A stretch of 64,000 nt of DNA from Gadus chalcogrammus (taxonomy: Eukaryota > Chordata > Actinopteri > Gadiformes > Gadidae). Position 1 is the first letter of the stretch; each line of letters starts with the position of its first letter. The stretch spans positions 18,308,480 through 18,372,479 of the forward strand of contig NC_079414.1 of assembly GCF_026213295.1 (NCBI RefSeq). Direction: 5' to 3'. Below the pieces are notes generated by a model. It saw nothing but the letters and a program-made list of their open reading frames with translations. It did no database searches and had not been told where the DNA came from. Both the position numbers and the translations under genes were made by a program. Below are positions 1 through 17,308 of this stretch, in pieces.

Positions 1-888
1 GAAAGAGGAGAAGGCAGAGCTCTTCCAAGCGATTAAGGCCACAACGATTGTTTGGCAAGAGGAGCTTGTGGCACGCTGCTGCCACGCGCTGTTGGGACCG
101 GAGTCTGGCAGAGGCTTTCGCCACTCATTTGAACCGTGTTCTGTAGGGATGAGGTCTACTTGTTTGTGCGTGGTCCAGACATGCTCAGGACTGGATGCAG
201 CCTTGATGGTGGACTGAAAGGCATTTAAATTGCTTTTTTTGTGTGTGTGGCACGTCTCCGCAAAAAAACGAAACAAATAACACTTTGGCACGTGCGGTTC
301 GGTTTTGGGTAGATTGTTTTTCGTTTTTTGGTTGGATTAAGTGACAGTAGACATTGGCAGTCATGAGTTTAAGTTCTTTCAAAGCGGTACAGGAAAATGT
401 TCCCGTTTCCAAGGTAGAATATGCTATTGAACTAGAAAAGAGACGAAATGGAACTTATTTCTGTATGCAAAGATATATGGCAGTGGAGGTTTCGAATTAA
501 AGTCGAATGTGAACAATTGTCAGTCTGAACGCATCCACCCAGTCAGCAATTATCTGGAGAACATTCACATCACACTTCATGTAATAGCCTGACCTGCCAC
601 GTCTGTTTTTATCTTCATGGCCCATCCTTCTAATGCCTTGGGTGGTAGAGCAGACAAAAATAAAAATGCTTTCGCACATATGGACAACACTCATTGGCAC
701 TAATGCATGAACACAAATAAAGAGCATACCTTCTCTTTTTACTTCTAAGTCCCTGTCCCACAATAGAAAGTTAACCCTGATGAGCAGGCTTGTTTCCCCG
801 ATTAACATTCCAGGTGTGCGTTCCACCCAGGGCTTATAGATTCAGAGGGCATCGGAAGGGGAGGAACTGTAGATGAACACAGCAATAT
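1..888. other. Unique non-coding sequence, nothing recognised
   Basis: AT-rich sequence without a convincing coding region, RNA gene or repeat. The open frames here are short, have no recognisable domain and lack the splice signals expected of vertebrate exons. Confidence 0.5.
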
Positions 889-957
889 CGGATCTGATGC
901 TATGCCTTTAGCAATACATCAACAGATATGATGCTATGCCTTTAGCCATACCTTACA
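889..957. repeat. Two-copy 34-bp tandem duplication
   Basis: The motif TGATGCTATGCCTTTAGC occurs at 895 and again at 929, with similar flanking bases, giving two adjacent copies of a unit of about 34 bp. It is a small local duplication. Nothing suggests a function. Confidence 0.7.
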
Positions 958-1130
958 GCTATCTTCTATATAATGTATGAGTCATAGAATATGCCATATA
1001 CATATATATCTCATATATAGCTTCCTGAATCCATAGGAGTAATTCTGTTATGGGCCTTGCTTTTCCAGGGATAACCAGAAAAGTATTTCCGTTTGCAGAT
1101 AAAACGTTCCTGCTTTGATTTACTCTTACA

Positions 1131-1245
1131 ATCATTTAGTCAATCGATATCTACAATTTAGTCGGTGGCTTTTATCAAAGTCTTTGAGGATTGAACCCAG
1201 TGCATTTGGCTGGTGCGTCGAACACCAGGCGATCCTTTAACCTCT
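1131..1245 (+). repeat. Fish SINE/LINE-tail type dispersed repeat (degenerate)
   Basis: The stretch carries the pattern 'ATTTAGTC..GGTGGCTTTTATCAAAG' followed by 'GAGGATTGAACCCAGTG'. It resembles the widespread teleost repeat whose consensus reads roughly ATTTAGCAGACGCTTTTATCC and then a 'GGATTGAACCC' box. Related copies occur at 32.55 kb and 53.78 kb. The assignment rests on remembered family features. Whether it is a SINE body or a LINE 3' tail is not resolved. Confidence 0.5.
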
Positions 1246-2140
1246 TTACCTCGGTTCTAGTGGCAGTCACAAACGCCAGAAGAGGAAGAGGGTTATCGTC
1301 TTCCTTTCACACGCAGAAGATGACCGAGTGATCGTGGCTTCTTAAGCTTTTCTCTCATGTTAAGCAGGATGAGCTACCACTTAGCAGCCCGTCGCCTCCA
1401 TCACAAGCGCGCGGTGGCCACCTCTGCATACCAATAGGAGGCTGAGGAGCGATCCCTGTGAGGCGGTGCAGAGAGGTGCTCTATCCGCTCTCTCAGGTGC
1501 CCTCGGGAATGTCCCCACGCATGAATAAAGGGGAGTCGTTGCAGCAAGGGGGAGAGCACACGCAAATATTCAGGGCTGAATTGTAAATGTTTCACTGTAT
1601 CCTCCGCAAACCGAAAGCATCAGAACACGGTTTTTTAACATGGAAATCACTATTTAGTTGCACAAGGGGAATTCACTTTAAAGCACAAGAGAGAGATCAA
1701 GGTTGGGTCCATATACCTTCAAATTCCAAATATGTTTTGGCAAACACTGGTAGCTTATACCTTATTCAGTGGAAATCAGCACTAATGTGAGGGCCGTATT
1801 TTGACCATCCTGAGAAAAGAGGTATTAGAAGTTAAATATAATTGAAAGAATGATTTTTGAGCAGAGACTGGTGATGAGAGAGAATATCAACGGAGGAACG
1901 GATTCTTCCACAACAATTGAGTCAAATGAACTGAGCTCGGTTGGGTCAGATGCAGCATCCGTCCCTGACACCGTCTCTCAAACAATAACATGCATATGAA
2001 TACAGAGCCTGGACTGAAGCAAATGGTCATTATCAAGACAGAAAACCTTACATTATTAGGGCCTTGCTGTTCTACTGACAGTTTAGAAGCTCTTTCTCAC
2101 TTTCCCTGTCTCAGTCCCTGACCCTCTCTCTCTTACTCTC
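1246..2140. other. Unique non-coding sequence, nothing recognised
   Basis: No coding, RNA or repeat signal seen. Short open frames on both strands have no recognisable homology. Confidence 0.45.
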
Positions 2141-2212
2141 AATTTCTCTCTCTCTCTCTCTCTCTGTCTCTATCTCTCTCTTTCTGCCTCTCTCTCGCTC
2201 TCTCTTTACAGC
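2141..2212 (+). repeat. Imperfect (TC)n microsatellite
   Basis: Polypyrimidine TC tract interrupted by TG, TA and TTT, running into CTCTCTCGCTCTCTC. The interruptions suggest an old array. Confidence 0.85.
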
Positions 2213-3321
<1,109 letters not shown>

Positions 3322-3633
3322 TTACCAGACAGTGTCAGAGGGGTCAACCACACAAAGCAAGGCACCAATCAGCTCATCTCAATGGCGGCTTGATTGGCCT
3401 CGTCTTAACGACACTGTGACACCGCAGCAGTTCTTCAGCAGTAGCGAGAGGACCATGACCCCATCTACTGCCGGGGCCGAGACACTTCAGCCCACGGTTA
3501 ATTGAAACTCAATGTAAAAGTTCAGAATTAACATAGACACCCTCCTGGAGGATAAACATACATAAACAGCTGGAGAGCAGATGTAAATAATCGGTTGTCA
3601 ACACAAGAAAGAGCCACTTCGGTCGTCCGGGCT

Positions 3634-3636
<3 letters not shown>

Positions 3637-3692
<56 letters not shown>
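3637..3692 (+). repeat. (GA)n microsatellite
   Basis: Uninterrupted AG array of about 28 units. Confidence 0.97.
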
Positions 3693-3695
<3 letters not shown>

Positions 3696-3918
3696 ATAAA
3701 ATTTGTAGGTAAGAGGGAGAGAGACAGAGAGAAGAGAGGACGAGAGAGATAGAGAAGAGACAAACGAGAGAGTGAGAAGAGAAGAAAAAGGTAAAAGGGA
3801 GAGAGAGAAATAGAGAGAGAAGTTGGAGGTAAAAGGGAGATAGAGAAATAGAGAGAGAAGTTGGAGGTAAAAGGGAGAGAGAGATAGAGAATTGGGGAAG
3901 AAAGAGGGAGAGAGGAGC
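3693..3918 (+). repeat. Purine-rich degenerate repeat tract
   Basis: Almost pure purine stretch continuing the GA array. It contains two or three copies of a unit of about 35 bp with the core AGAAGTTGGAGGTAAAAGGG (near 3820 and 3859, partly at 3789). Such long one-strand purine tracts can form triplex DNA, which is a general property and not something shown here. Confidence 0.75.
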
Positions 3919-8809
<4,891 letters not shown>

Positions 8810-9873
8810 TTAAAGGAGACATATTATGGTGTTTTTCCCAACAAGTAAACATAGTATATGAGTTCCAGAAAACATGTTTTTGAAGCTGTTTGCTGGAAAT
8901 AGCTTTTAGGAAAAAAAATCTCTCCTACCTCTATTCCCCTTTGTTTCAGTCCCTTCATAATGCGCTGTTTCTGGTGCCTGTAGCTTTAATGCAAATAAGC
9001 TGCTGCCCATTGACCAATGAGCTGTCAGACTGAACCACAGCATGGAGGAGGAGGGATTGTTGCCGTTTGCGGACTCCTGGAGCACTATATTTATATAATA
9101 TAACATAATAATAATAATATTATATAGTGTAGGTATTTATATAATATTATATCTAATATCACCACCAAAAGCTATGTGCACCTCGGATGATATTATGAAT
9201 CATAAAGACTGCGTCTGATGTCTCTGTAACTTCCACAACAAGTAAAGAGTGGGGGTTATCTCGGCCGTGGTTGAGAAGAATTGGGGGAAAGGAACTTTGG
9301 CCTTGACTCTCTGAAGTCCATGAACCGCGACATGAAGGAGAAGGGGATTGTACTCCGGAAGCTGAGCAACCGGACTGCTGCCGAGCTCCCGCCGCTGGAC
9401 CTGCTGGATTGCCGCCGAAACTTCGGCGGCAGTTCAGCTCCCGGGGTACACCTGCCGGTGCTGCCGGAAAGCTTTGGTGGCAGTTCAGCTCCCGGAGTAC
9501 ATCGCCGGAGCTGCCGGACGGCGGAGGGAGCTCGGCGGCAGTCCGGCAGAGAAAGGGTTTGTACTTCCGGCGCTGAGCTGCCGGGCTGCCGCCGAGCTCC
9601 TCCCAACGGAGCTGGTCGTCCGCTGGTCCACAAAATCTTAGCTATGCTCTGATTGGAGGGGAGAGGGGAAGTGGGAGGTAATATTCAAATGTGCCCCCTT
9701 CCTATGTAGCAGGGGCCGCCGAAACTGACTCGCTCGTTTGGTAACTGTAGGCGGGGTACTTTCAGAAATACATATCTCACTCAAAAAATCATTGCGTGTG
9801 GGAGCACCAGAGACCCAAAACAACACCCCAAATCCCAGGAAAAGTGTTGTTTTCATAATATGTCCCCTTTAAT
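8810..9873 (+). mobile_element. 1.06-kb TTAA-flanked non-autonomous DNA transposon
   Basis: The left end reads TTAAAGGAGACATATTATG and the right end, reverse-complemented, reads TTAAAGGGGACATATTATG. Together they form near-perfect terminal inverted repeats ending in TTAA. TTAA target sites are typical of the Kolobok/T2 and piggyBac superfamilies; the TTAAAGGRR start fits the T2/Kolobok type described in frogs and fish. The interior has an AT-rich ATAATAT tract at 9080-9150 and a CG-rich block of nested CCGCCGA/TCGGCGG-type repeats at 9385-9600. There is no transposase. Several internal blocks match the element at 57.05-58.5 kb, so both belong to one composite family. Confidence 0.85.
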
Positions 9874-10241
9874 GCCATTGTTTGTCTATGAAAGTGGCTT
9901 TATGAATGTTTTTTCTTTCAATAAACATCATCATCATCACTATTCTACATCGATTATGGTATGGAATGAACGTGTACACTGAGTTTGTAAAAACATTTTA
10001 ACGGGTCCAGCATATCTGGATCCTGTCATGAGTGATTTTCCTTCCTCCAACATGAAATGTCATAAACAAACTACACACAAACTCACACACCATGTCAGCA
10101 CACACATACACCGGCACACAGATGAATGCAATGCTAGCACACAAATGCAAATCCCACTTCGAGGTCAGGAGAATACCAGAAATTCCTACCTTATTCATAC
10201 ACATACATATAAATACCCACAGTCACTCTATACTCTCTCTA
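9874..10241. other. Unique non-coding sequence with CA-rich patches
   Basis: AT-rich sequence with scattered ACACA motifs. No gene seen. Confidence 0.45.
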
Positions 10242-10265
10242 ACACACACACACACACACACACAC
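10242..10265 (+). repeat. Short (AC)n microsatellite
   Basis: Pure AC array of about 12 units beside CT-rich sequence. Confidence 0.9.
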
Positions 10266-10427
10266 TATTTATCTCTCTCACTATCTCTTTCACATGTCTC
10301 ATTATCACCCTCACGGTTAATCCCACAGATGTGATGGGACTTTATTTCTCTCTCTCACTTAATTCAATAACGCCTCATTGGCATGACATTTAAAGAAAAA
10401 ATAAATGGTTGCCAAGCGTGGACATAA

Positions 10428-10431
<4 letters not shown>

Positions 10432-10493
<62 letters not shown>
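10432..10493 (+). repeat. (CT)n microsatellite
   Basis: Uninterrupted CT array of about 31 units. Confidence 0.97.
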
Positions 10494-10837
10494 ACCCTCT
10501 GCCAATATTCTCCCATCAGTACTTCAGCATATGCATCAACCAATCGTCTGCAGAGCAGCCTCATGCTGCCTATCTTGCCATGGTCGGATGTGGTAGCTGC
10601 TAGTGTTATTAAGCGTGCGCACACCATGCCAGACCCAGGCTTATACGAAAGCAAACCCTCATTTTTGGTAGCTTTGTATTAAAAGAGAAACAAAGTGCCT
10701 TGTTTTTGTAAATTCTCCATGAAAGTAAACTTGAAAGTACTTTCAATCTAAAAGTAATTCCACTTCATTTGGAGGGCCTCTATTGACATTATGAACTGTT
10801 TTCACCGAATGACGCTGAATGAAGAGGCAGAAACATA

Positions 10838-11270
10838 ATAGATGGATAGATACAACTTTATTAATATCCCATAGGAGAATTTTGTTTGTTGCAACAGCCC
10901 AGCAGCAGTGGGAAACACAGGATATAATACAATACCATAAAAATACAAAGTACTAATGAAAACAAAAGTAGACTCTAAGGTAAATGCTAAACTAAATGCT
11001 AAAGTAAGGTCAAGACAAGACTAACAGAACCAACATCAACAAACAGGGCAAACTAAACAGACCATGTAAACAATTTAAATTATAAAGTGTCAATTATAAA
11101 GAGGCTAAGTACCAGAAATGCAATTTAAACAAGGAGAAGTGGCCCAGTGATCAAGTATATATATAATTGTATGTATATACAGTATATATACAAAAAATTG
11201 ATTTTTAATACAGTCAAAGTGCAGAATTGGGACGTAGAATGTAACTTTCACACACTTAAAGGATGCAATA
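10838..11270 (-). repeat. LINE-type 3'-tail repeat fragment
   Basis: The segment begins with GATAGATACAACTTTATTAAT and continues CCCATAGGAGAATTTTGTTTG. This is a diverged version of the common fish motif 'TTTATTAATCCCxxAGGGAAATT' found at the ends of Rex-like LINEs. It then runs into 'AATACAATACCATAAAAATACAAAG..' and '..AGTGCAGAATTGGGACG', both typical of the same dispersed family. No reverse transcriptase coding sequence remains. Family and orientation are inferred. Confidence 0.55.
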
Positions 11271-12830
11271 TTTATATCTTCCCTTGGGCAATGTAGTACA
11301 CAATAACATTATTAATTTATAATGTTAATTTATAATTATCAACCTTTCATTTCCTCCATTGTTACTTGGTCTAATATATAATCAGCAGAAATTGACATTA
11401 CCCCTTCGAACTCAAAAGGATATGCTCAGAATATTTTATTTAGTCTTCGATGCTGGTCCATAGTCTTTTTATTGGTTTTACCAATAATATTAATATAATA
11501 TGAATTAATGTGTTTGGATATGGCGTTCTTGGAATAAAAAGAAAAAGATAAAAAAAAGTTTGAGAAAGTGAAAGTGATGTGAGAACAACTTAGTAATCCT
11601 CTGGCTTGCTTGTCATATCAGAGTGTCTGAGCGTGCGTTGAGCCTCCCATTCTCCCCCGTATCCAACCGACAAGCTATCCCTCCTGGGAAGAGCTCCTCA
11701 CTTTACTTTCCAGGGATGTCCCATTGGGAGATTTGTGTGTGAGAAATGGATTTTCCTCCCATGTGCTCTGGCTGTAAAATTTGCATCAAAGGAAGCTTAA
11801 AGGCACATTTGGGGCAGGGCAGTGATGTCTGCTAATATGGCTACTAAGGCAATCGCCCGTGACAAATCCTCGACAGACAGAGTGTCATTGATGCTGAGAA
11901 ATGAAAACTACCCTGGCCTGTTCTGGAAACTTGTCAACCTGAACGCTTTTCCCCCTGCTGACTGGGGTCCATGAGCCAAGCTATGTCCTTTTATTTTATT
12001 ATATTTCCAGCATTTATTTGTCTGAATCCAGGCCAGCATATAGCTGCTACGTTTCCGTTTAGATATGTGTAATTTTATTTTATAAGCCAGTTTTATTGTG
12101 GTTAGCATGTTACTGTACATTTGTGGTGCGGCGTCTGTCAGTGAGATCTAGAGAGCCCGAGTTAAAACGAGATATGAATTTGTAAATTTCCACTGAATGT
12201 CTTTAACCAATGTTTACCCTAATGTCATTAAACGCAGATTGCGCCGCCGTGTTTCAAACTGCAGTAAAAATACATGGCGGTTCCCTTTTGAAACTCCCTC
12301 CTTGAGTCGCTTCTTCCTGTTTCAAAAGGGAGCCGGGGACTCGCTGCCAGGGGCTGATTAATGAGCAGCTGAATATATGAAGGTCTTATCTCTGACTTTC
12401 CTCAGCACTCATCGTGGGAAATATTGATAAGAATGTAATCCCAATTGGAACTGGCTTCTAGAAGGAGACACAAAAAAGTCGTGAAATAAGAAAAACACAA
12501 ATTGAGTTGGCTGGAGGAGTGCACTTTTCAAAGAAGGGACTTAGACTCAAAAAGACTAGACTAAGCTACAATATATTTGCAATTTTCTAAGGCCCTTAGA
12601 GAAGGCTGGTGAAGAAATAACAAGTATGTTAGTACCAAACTCAAATTTCCCACATGGGATTTGAAATATAATATATTTTTCTCATATTATACAATATTTT
12701 GATAGTAGCAATCAGCAATCAGATCAATAGCAGATTTTTAGATTAACAACTGTTAGTGTTATATTATGTCATTGTTCATTACAGTATGATGTGACCATAT
12801 TAACTTTTATCCATTTACTGGTAAAAATTA
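11271..12830. other. Unique non-coding sequence, nothing recognised
   Basis: AT-rich sequence with short ATATAT patches. No coding or RNA signal supported. Confidence 0.45.
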
Positions 12831-13221
12831 TTAAAGGCGCTGTAAGCAAGATTTATTTGTTTTATTTAGTGTTAAATGCATTCAATAAATAAAATAAAAT
12901 CTTGCATCCCGTTCCCACTGTAGCCAATCAGGAGAGAGAACTCCGCAAAGGGGTGGGCCTTCTCTGCGCATTCACAGGAAGGCAGCTGGATTTTTAGTGT
13001 TGACTGACAATGGCAGAACAGGCTAAGCTATGGATTCCAACGCTTCCAGGAAAAGCTTACGCAACCAAACATGCCAAGCAAAAACCAACGGCTGAAGGAA
13101 AGATAGCTAAGAAGAGGGCTGGCGGGGGAAGGAGACAGGACTCATGCAAGAGCCGTGCTCATGTTGTGATGTGTTGGGGAGGGAGGGGAAGCTAAAAGGA
13201 AGACATCACTTACAGCTTTAA
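12831..13221 (+). mobile_element. 391-bp TTAA-flanked MITE
   Basis: The left end TTAAAGGCGCTGTAAGCAAG is mirrored by a right end that reverse-complements to TTAAAGCTGTAAGTGATG. The two share TTAAAG..GCTGTAAG with a two-base gap. Both ends terminate in TTAA, as in Kolobok/T2 and piggyBac elements. The interior encodes a short basic open frame (13010-13195) starting MAEQAKLWIPTLPGK and rich in Lys/Arg. It could be the N-terminus of a protein captured from an autonomous relative. No transposase domain is visible. Confidence 0.75.
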
Positions 13222-13260
13222 ATTATATATGGCTTACACACTTACACACACTGACAGGCA

Positions 13261-13261
<1 letters not shown>

Positions 13262-13346
<85 letters not shown>
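13262..13346 (+). repeat. (AC)n microsatellite
   Basis: Pure AC array of about 42 units immediately right of the TTAA element. Confidence 0.98.
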
Positions 13347-13350
<4 letters not shown>

Positions 13351-13599
13351 GTTTTTAATGAAGGTGATGAACAAAATGGCACCAAAACCATAACTTCCAC
13401 CGTACACTGCTCAAGGAGAGGTACCACTCAGTAGCAGCCATTATCTTTTCTGATGACAAGCCGTCATTTACTACCTGTTGCACAACTGCGTTATATCACT
13501 GGGAGTGCTTTACCACCCTCTAGGGCTACGAGCTACCATCATGTTACATTTGAAATATAGGGTCTGCAGAGCACTAAAACGGATGTCTCCGATCTGTCC

Positions 13600-13795
13600 T
13601 CCCATTTAAAGGTCACCACTGGGATTTTTCAACCTGGACTTTATTTTTTCCAATAATTGTTGGTCTAAGGGACGAATGCAATCAACAGTTTTTGGTTGAG
13701 TAGTGAGTGACAGCGCTTCAGCAGTACTCCATGCAAATGGGCTGCAATATAATCCTTCTGGGAAATTACGCCGTCGCCCTGTTGATAAATCCTTT
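13600..13795 (+). repeat. Dispersed teleost repeat fragment
   Basis: The phrase 'TTTAAAGGTCACC..GGGATTTTTCAACCTGG' followed by 'ACTTTATTTTTTCCAATAATTG' and 'AGTAGTGAGTGACAGCGCTT' matches my memory of an interspersed fish repeat with the motif TTTTTCAACCTGGACCCTATTT. Its class (SINE or DNA transposon) is not clear, and the right boundary is approximate. Confidence 0.45.
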
Positions 13796-15257
13796 ATAAA
13801 TTCTAGTTTTTGCCAATGACATGCTCAGATTATGTTCCAGAAATATGGAAGGATCCATACAGAGAAATGACACCTTTTCCTAACCTTTCGCTTGATCTTG
13901 TCTGTTATTGCGTCCAACCGGTGGAAAATAAACTGTTGAAATGTCAGTGAGAGTTAAAGAGAGGAGAGCTTGTTGTGTAGGAATACAGAAAGTTTAGCTT
14001 AGTGTTTTCAAAATAATTGGGAAAAAGAGGGTTGACATTGTAATGACGATAGGGACATTCCTGCAAAAACGAGATTTCAGAGTAAGACTTCTCCGTGAGC
14101 GAGACTTGCTTGGACACAATAACAAAAAGAAGGGATCAAGGGAAAGGTAAAGGAAAAAGTTGTATTTCTCCGCAATATAATCTGTGCCTGAGGCACTTTT
14201 GACATTGACGGGCGTTATTTCCCAAAATGATTAATGTGCAGCCCTTTATCGCGGATTACGCAGATAACTGTTGTCCCCAGTAGTCCCTTGTGCCCCAAAA
14301 AAAAGAAGCCCAGTTTGACAAATCCCCATGCTCTCCTTTAATACACATTTTGTGTTTAATAAAATCTGAAACAACATTTAATCTATTTTCAGTCAAATGT
14401 GAGGTTGACTATGTGTTACAGAGCTGGCTGGCTTAATTCTGGATATAATTTGTCTTAATTAACAGACGCAATCCTCAGAGCCATTGGCCCTCTTTCCGCC
14501 GGTTTCCATGTTTTAATTATGTTATTGGTTAACCTCACACAACCCCTATTGTGTAGCGTGGTGTTTTCTCTGTTTGTCTCAGTTTAGACTGTGTTAGTTG
14601 GCTCCCATCTCTCCTCCTCTTTCTGATGCTCTTCTCTTTTCCTTTCCCACTCGGGGGGAATTTATTTCTTGGCCAATTGTGGGTCTCAGTGGCGTGAAAA
14701 GAGAAAATAGAAGGTGCTTGAAGCAGCAAACGATATACAAAGGGCTTGATTGCCAGTGCAAAACCAAAATAATACGAATGCTAAAATAGGGAAGTGAGAA
14801 CAAAGCTCGGATTACACCGGGAATACTGGAGAAGTTGAAGCACTGCAAGTCGGTGTTGAAATGTCAGAAATGTTTGATGGCAGGATTACATCTTCTGACA
14901 ATACAAAACATACAAAACAAAACCTTGTAACAACATTAAAAATGACAACATCGTTATTATTACCCTCTCCATCTCCTGTATTTCTCAGGACCTGGGGTGT
15001 ATGAACATCGCCTGTTTCATCTGTATAATGTTAATTGCTAAACATTTAGACTATTACCAAAATAAATGTGTTTGAAAGTATGCTCCTGATCCGCAATCAA
15101 ATAATGGATAAATTCCCATATTTTCAACTAAATCATATATTTTTTAATGAACACATAGAGCGATTTCATCTTAGCATATAGTTCGGTACTTTGGTACTGA
15201 ACTAGGACACACATCCACTCAGACACACGCAAACACATGTGCACACACCTACTCATA
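13796..15257. other. Unique non-coding sequence, nothing recognised
   Basis: No supported feature. Open frames of 60-84 codons near 14.6-14.8 kb overlap on both strands and have no recognisable domain. Confidence 0.45.
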
Positions 15258-15294
15258 CCCCCCCCCCCCACACACACACACACACACACACACA
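15258..15294 (+). repeat. Poly-C plus (CA)n compound microsatellite
   Basis: A run of about 12 C followed by a short CA array. The same C-run-to-CA transition recurs at 31384. Confidence 0.93.
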
Positions 15295-16294
15295 TCCCTT
15301 ATTCCCACCTCAGTGTCTGCTGCAGTGCTCCAGGCTGCCTGCTTCCACTCCTCCAAGATGCCCATCAGAACAGCACTCTGTATCCCCGGCCGGCTTGGCT
15401 GTGATGGGCCACTAGAGCCTCTCCTTTCAGCCCGGCTGGAGGAGGAAAGTGTGTGAATGGAGATGCCAGACCAGTAATGGAACCTGACTGTAACGTTGCC
15501 CCCTTCCTCCCAGAACCCCTTGGAGGACGTTGATGACCTACATAATGAAGCAATATCCCCGCAGGGACAAGGCCGGCCGACAGGCCTTCCCCTTTGTACA
15601 TATTGAATCTTTATAGCTGTGTGTTCATAGTTGTGTGTTCATAGTTGCATGGGCAGAAAGTTGACAACAGCTTGGGAATCTGATGGGAGCAGCTTCAGAA
15701 CAGAGGGAGTGGAGACCAGCTAGGCAAGGGCCTGGTGTTTTTAGGGAAGACACTGTGCTTTGGTTGTATTGCTCACTGTTGGCTGTCTTGCTTTGCATTG
15801 GTATATTTATATAATGAAAAGGCACTTAAAAAAGAATATCTACAAAAAGTAAATACCCAAATATAAAAAAAGAACACATGAAACGAACGCTTTTAACTCG
15901 GCATCAGAGCGTGAACAGACGCGCTGTATCACTGGAGCGCAGCCGATGTGCGATAAACATCCACTCTCAAGTGATTCGTAAAAACCCCGACGCCGACTGA
16001 AAAACAAACAAACAGTACAATAAAGAAGCAGAAGAGATGATCTTTGGGCTCCCTGTGGTCGGCAGTAGCACTTGTAATGCGGCTGCCATACAGCGCTTGT
16101 GTACACCCCCACTCTTCTCTGCCTCCCTGGCAGTAGACAACAAGGCTTTTCATTTGAGCCGTGGTTCCACATGAATGTGACAAATTACCATAGCGACGGA
16201 TTAGAATCCATCTCAGAACACCGTGGTCTTGATGCCTTCTTTGAATGCGTTCCGTTTAACTGTGTTTCAGTGTGTTTGCAGAATGATATGTAAA
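15295..16294. other. Unique sequence, slightly GC-rich, no supported gene
   Basis: A CTTCCTCCCAG acceptor-like site at about 15503-15513 is followed by an open frame to about 15600, but no matching donor or known protein supports an exon. A two-copy 14-bp repeat (GTGTGTTCATAGTT) lies at 15618-15646. Confidence 0.35.
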
Positions 16295-16416
16295 CATATA
16301 TTGGACCGCGACGTGTTCAAATGCCTTACCACAATCATATATGGACTGTAATGTATTTAAACGCCTTATCGCAATCATATATTGGACTGTGATTGGTTCA
16401 AATTGCTTTTCATAAC
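16295..16416 (+). repeat. About three copies of a 40-41-bp tandem repeat
   Basis: The core CATATATTGGACYGYGA starts at 16295, 16336 and 16376. The rest of the unit (TTCAAATGCCTTACCACAAT-like) is conserved with substitutions. A weaker fourth copy may extend to about 16440. Confidence 0.8.
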
Positions 16417-16690
16417 CACATGTATTCAAACGTCATTTAAACCCTCTCTATAACATGACACGCTATTTCCCTGCGATTCTTTCTACGTTGTCTGGAGGTT
16501 GAAACAACGTGAATTCACTATTATCTGGGCAAGGGTCCATAGACGTTGAAAAGTGATGTTGTTTGACATCTTATTGAGCCATTATTTAAACTGTGACATT
16601 AATGTAACATGATTATATGACCTTACCTCAGTGTAGCATTCTGGTTGCTTTGGAGTTGAATATTTAAGTCTTGTTTCTTCCAACAATGGG

Positions 16691-16836
16691 GTAGGACAAA
16701 TTACACTTTCTCTCAAGGAGCCATGAGAGTGAAAATGCTCACAAGCCTACTTAAATATGGCACTGTCTTAATCTCTGGATATCAATGTAGACAGGACATA
16801 AATGTAATGAAGTAGTATACGTAATGAAGTAGCTTT
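16691..16836 (+). repeat. Unnamed dispersed repeat, copy A
   Basis: Shares an extended match with 35818-35937. The shared motifs are an ATTACACT(T)TCTC start, GCACTGTCTWAMTCTCTGG, ATATCAATGTAGACAGG and a 3' part with GTAATGAWGTAGTA. Same orientation in both places, with substitutions and small indels. Class unknown; I see no terminal repeats or coding sequence. Confidence 0.7.
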
Positions 16837-17270
16837 GATCAACCATGGTGATACTCGCTTTCACCAGCTTTTCTTATATATATTCTGTTTGGAGAAAACA
16901 GCCTATTTTAAATCTCTTTGCGATAGTTAAAATATTTTATTTAGAAGTTGTTAACCCTAACCCTAAAGTGAAAAAAAAACATTACCTGAACAGAACACGT
17001 AAGGCTATGTTCTGGATAGCCTTCAAGATGGCTATGTTCTGGAAGATACAAAGCATCGCAATCCTTAACAAACCATAAAAACAAACCCTTTGTAAACGGC
17101 AATGACATTTTGTTAAACCCTGGTAAATTAAAAAACCGGGTTGGCAAAAACATAAATTGCCTACACTGGATTATTGTTCAACTAACAAAAAAATCTTTGA
17201 TGACCATTCATTGTGATACAATAATCTTCAACTACCCCCAAAAATGTACAGCAACAGAAGATATGTTTCT
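16837..17270. other. Unique AT-rich sequence
   Basis: Nothing supported. Two telomere-like CCCTAA units near 16952-16965 are too few to call an interstitial telomere. Confidence 0.45.
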
Positions 17271-17308
17271 AATAATAATAACAATAATAATAATAATAAT
17301 AATAATAT
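17271..17308 (+). repeat. (AAT)n microsatellite
   Basis: AAT/TAA trinucleotide array with one ACA interruption. Confidence 0.95.

Noticed and set aside
1190..1210. tRNA B-box-like GGATTGAACCC
   Set aside because: No A box or cloverleaf around it; it recurs as part of a dispersed repeat at 32.6 and 53.8 kb.
9281..9652. Overlapping 123- and 125-codon frames on opposite strands
   Set aside because: They come from the CG-rich nested repeats inside the 8.8-kb transposon, and both strands are open over the same bases.
15503..15600. Acceptor-like site plus open frame ending in TGA/TAG
   Set aside because: More than one frame is open, no protein is recognised, and there is no upstream exon to join.
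16948..16968. Telomere-like CCCTAACCCTAA
   Set aside because: Only two units; not enough for an interstitial telomeric site.
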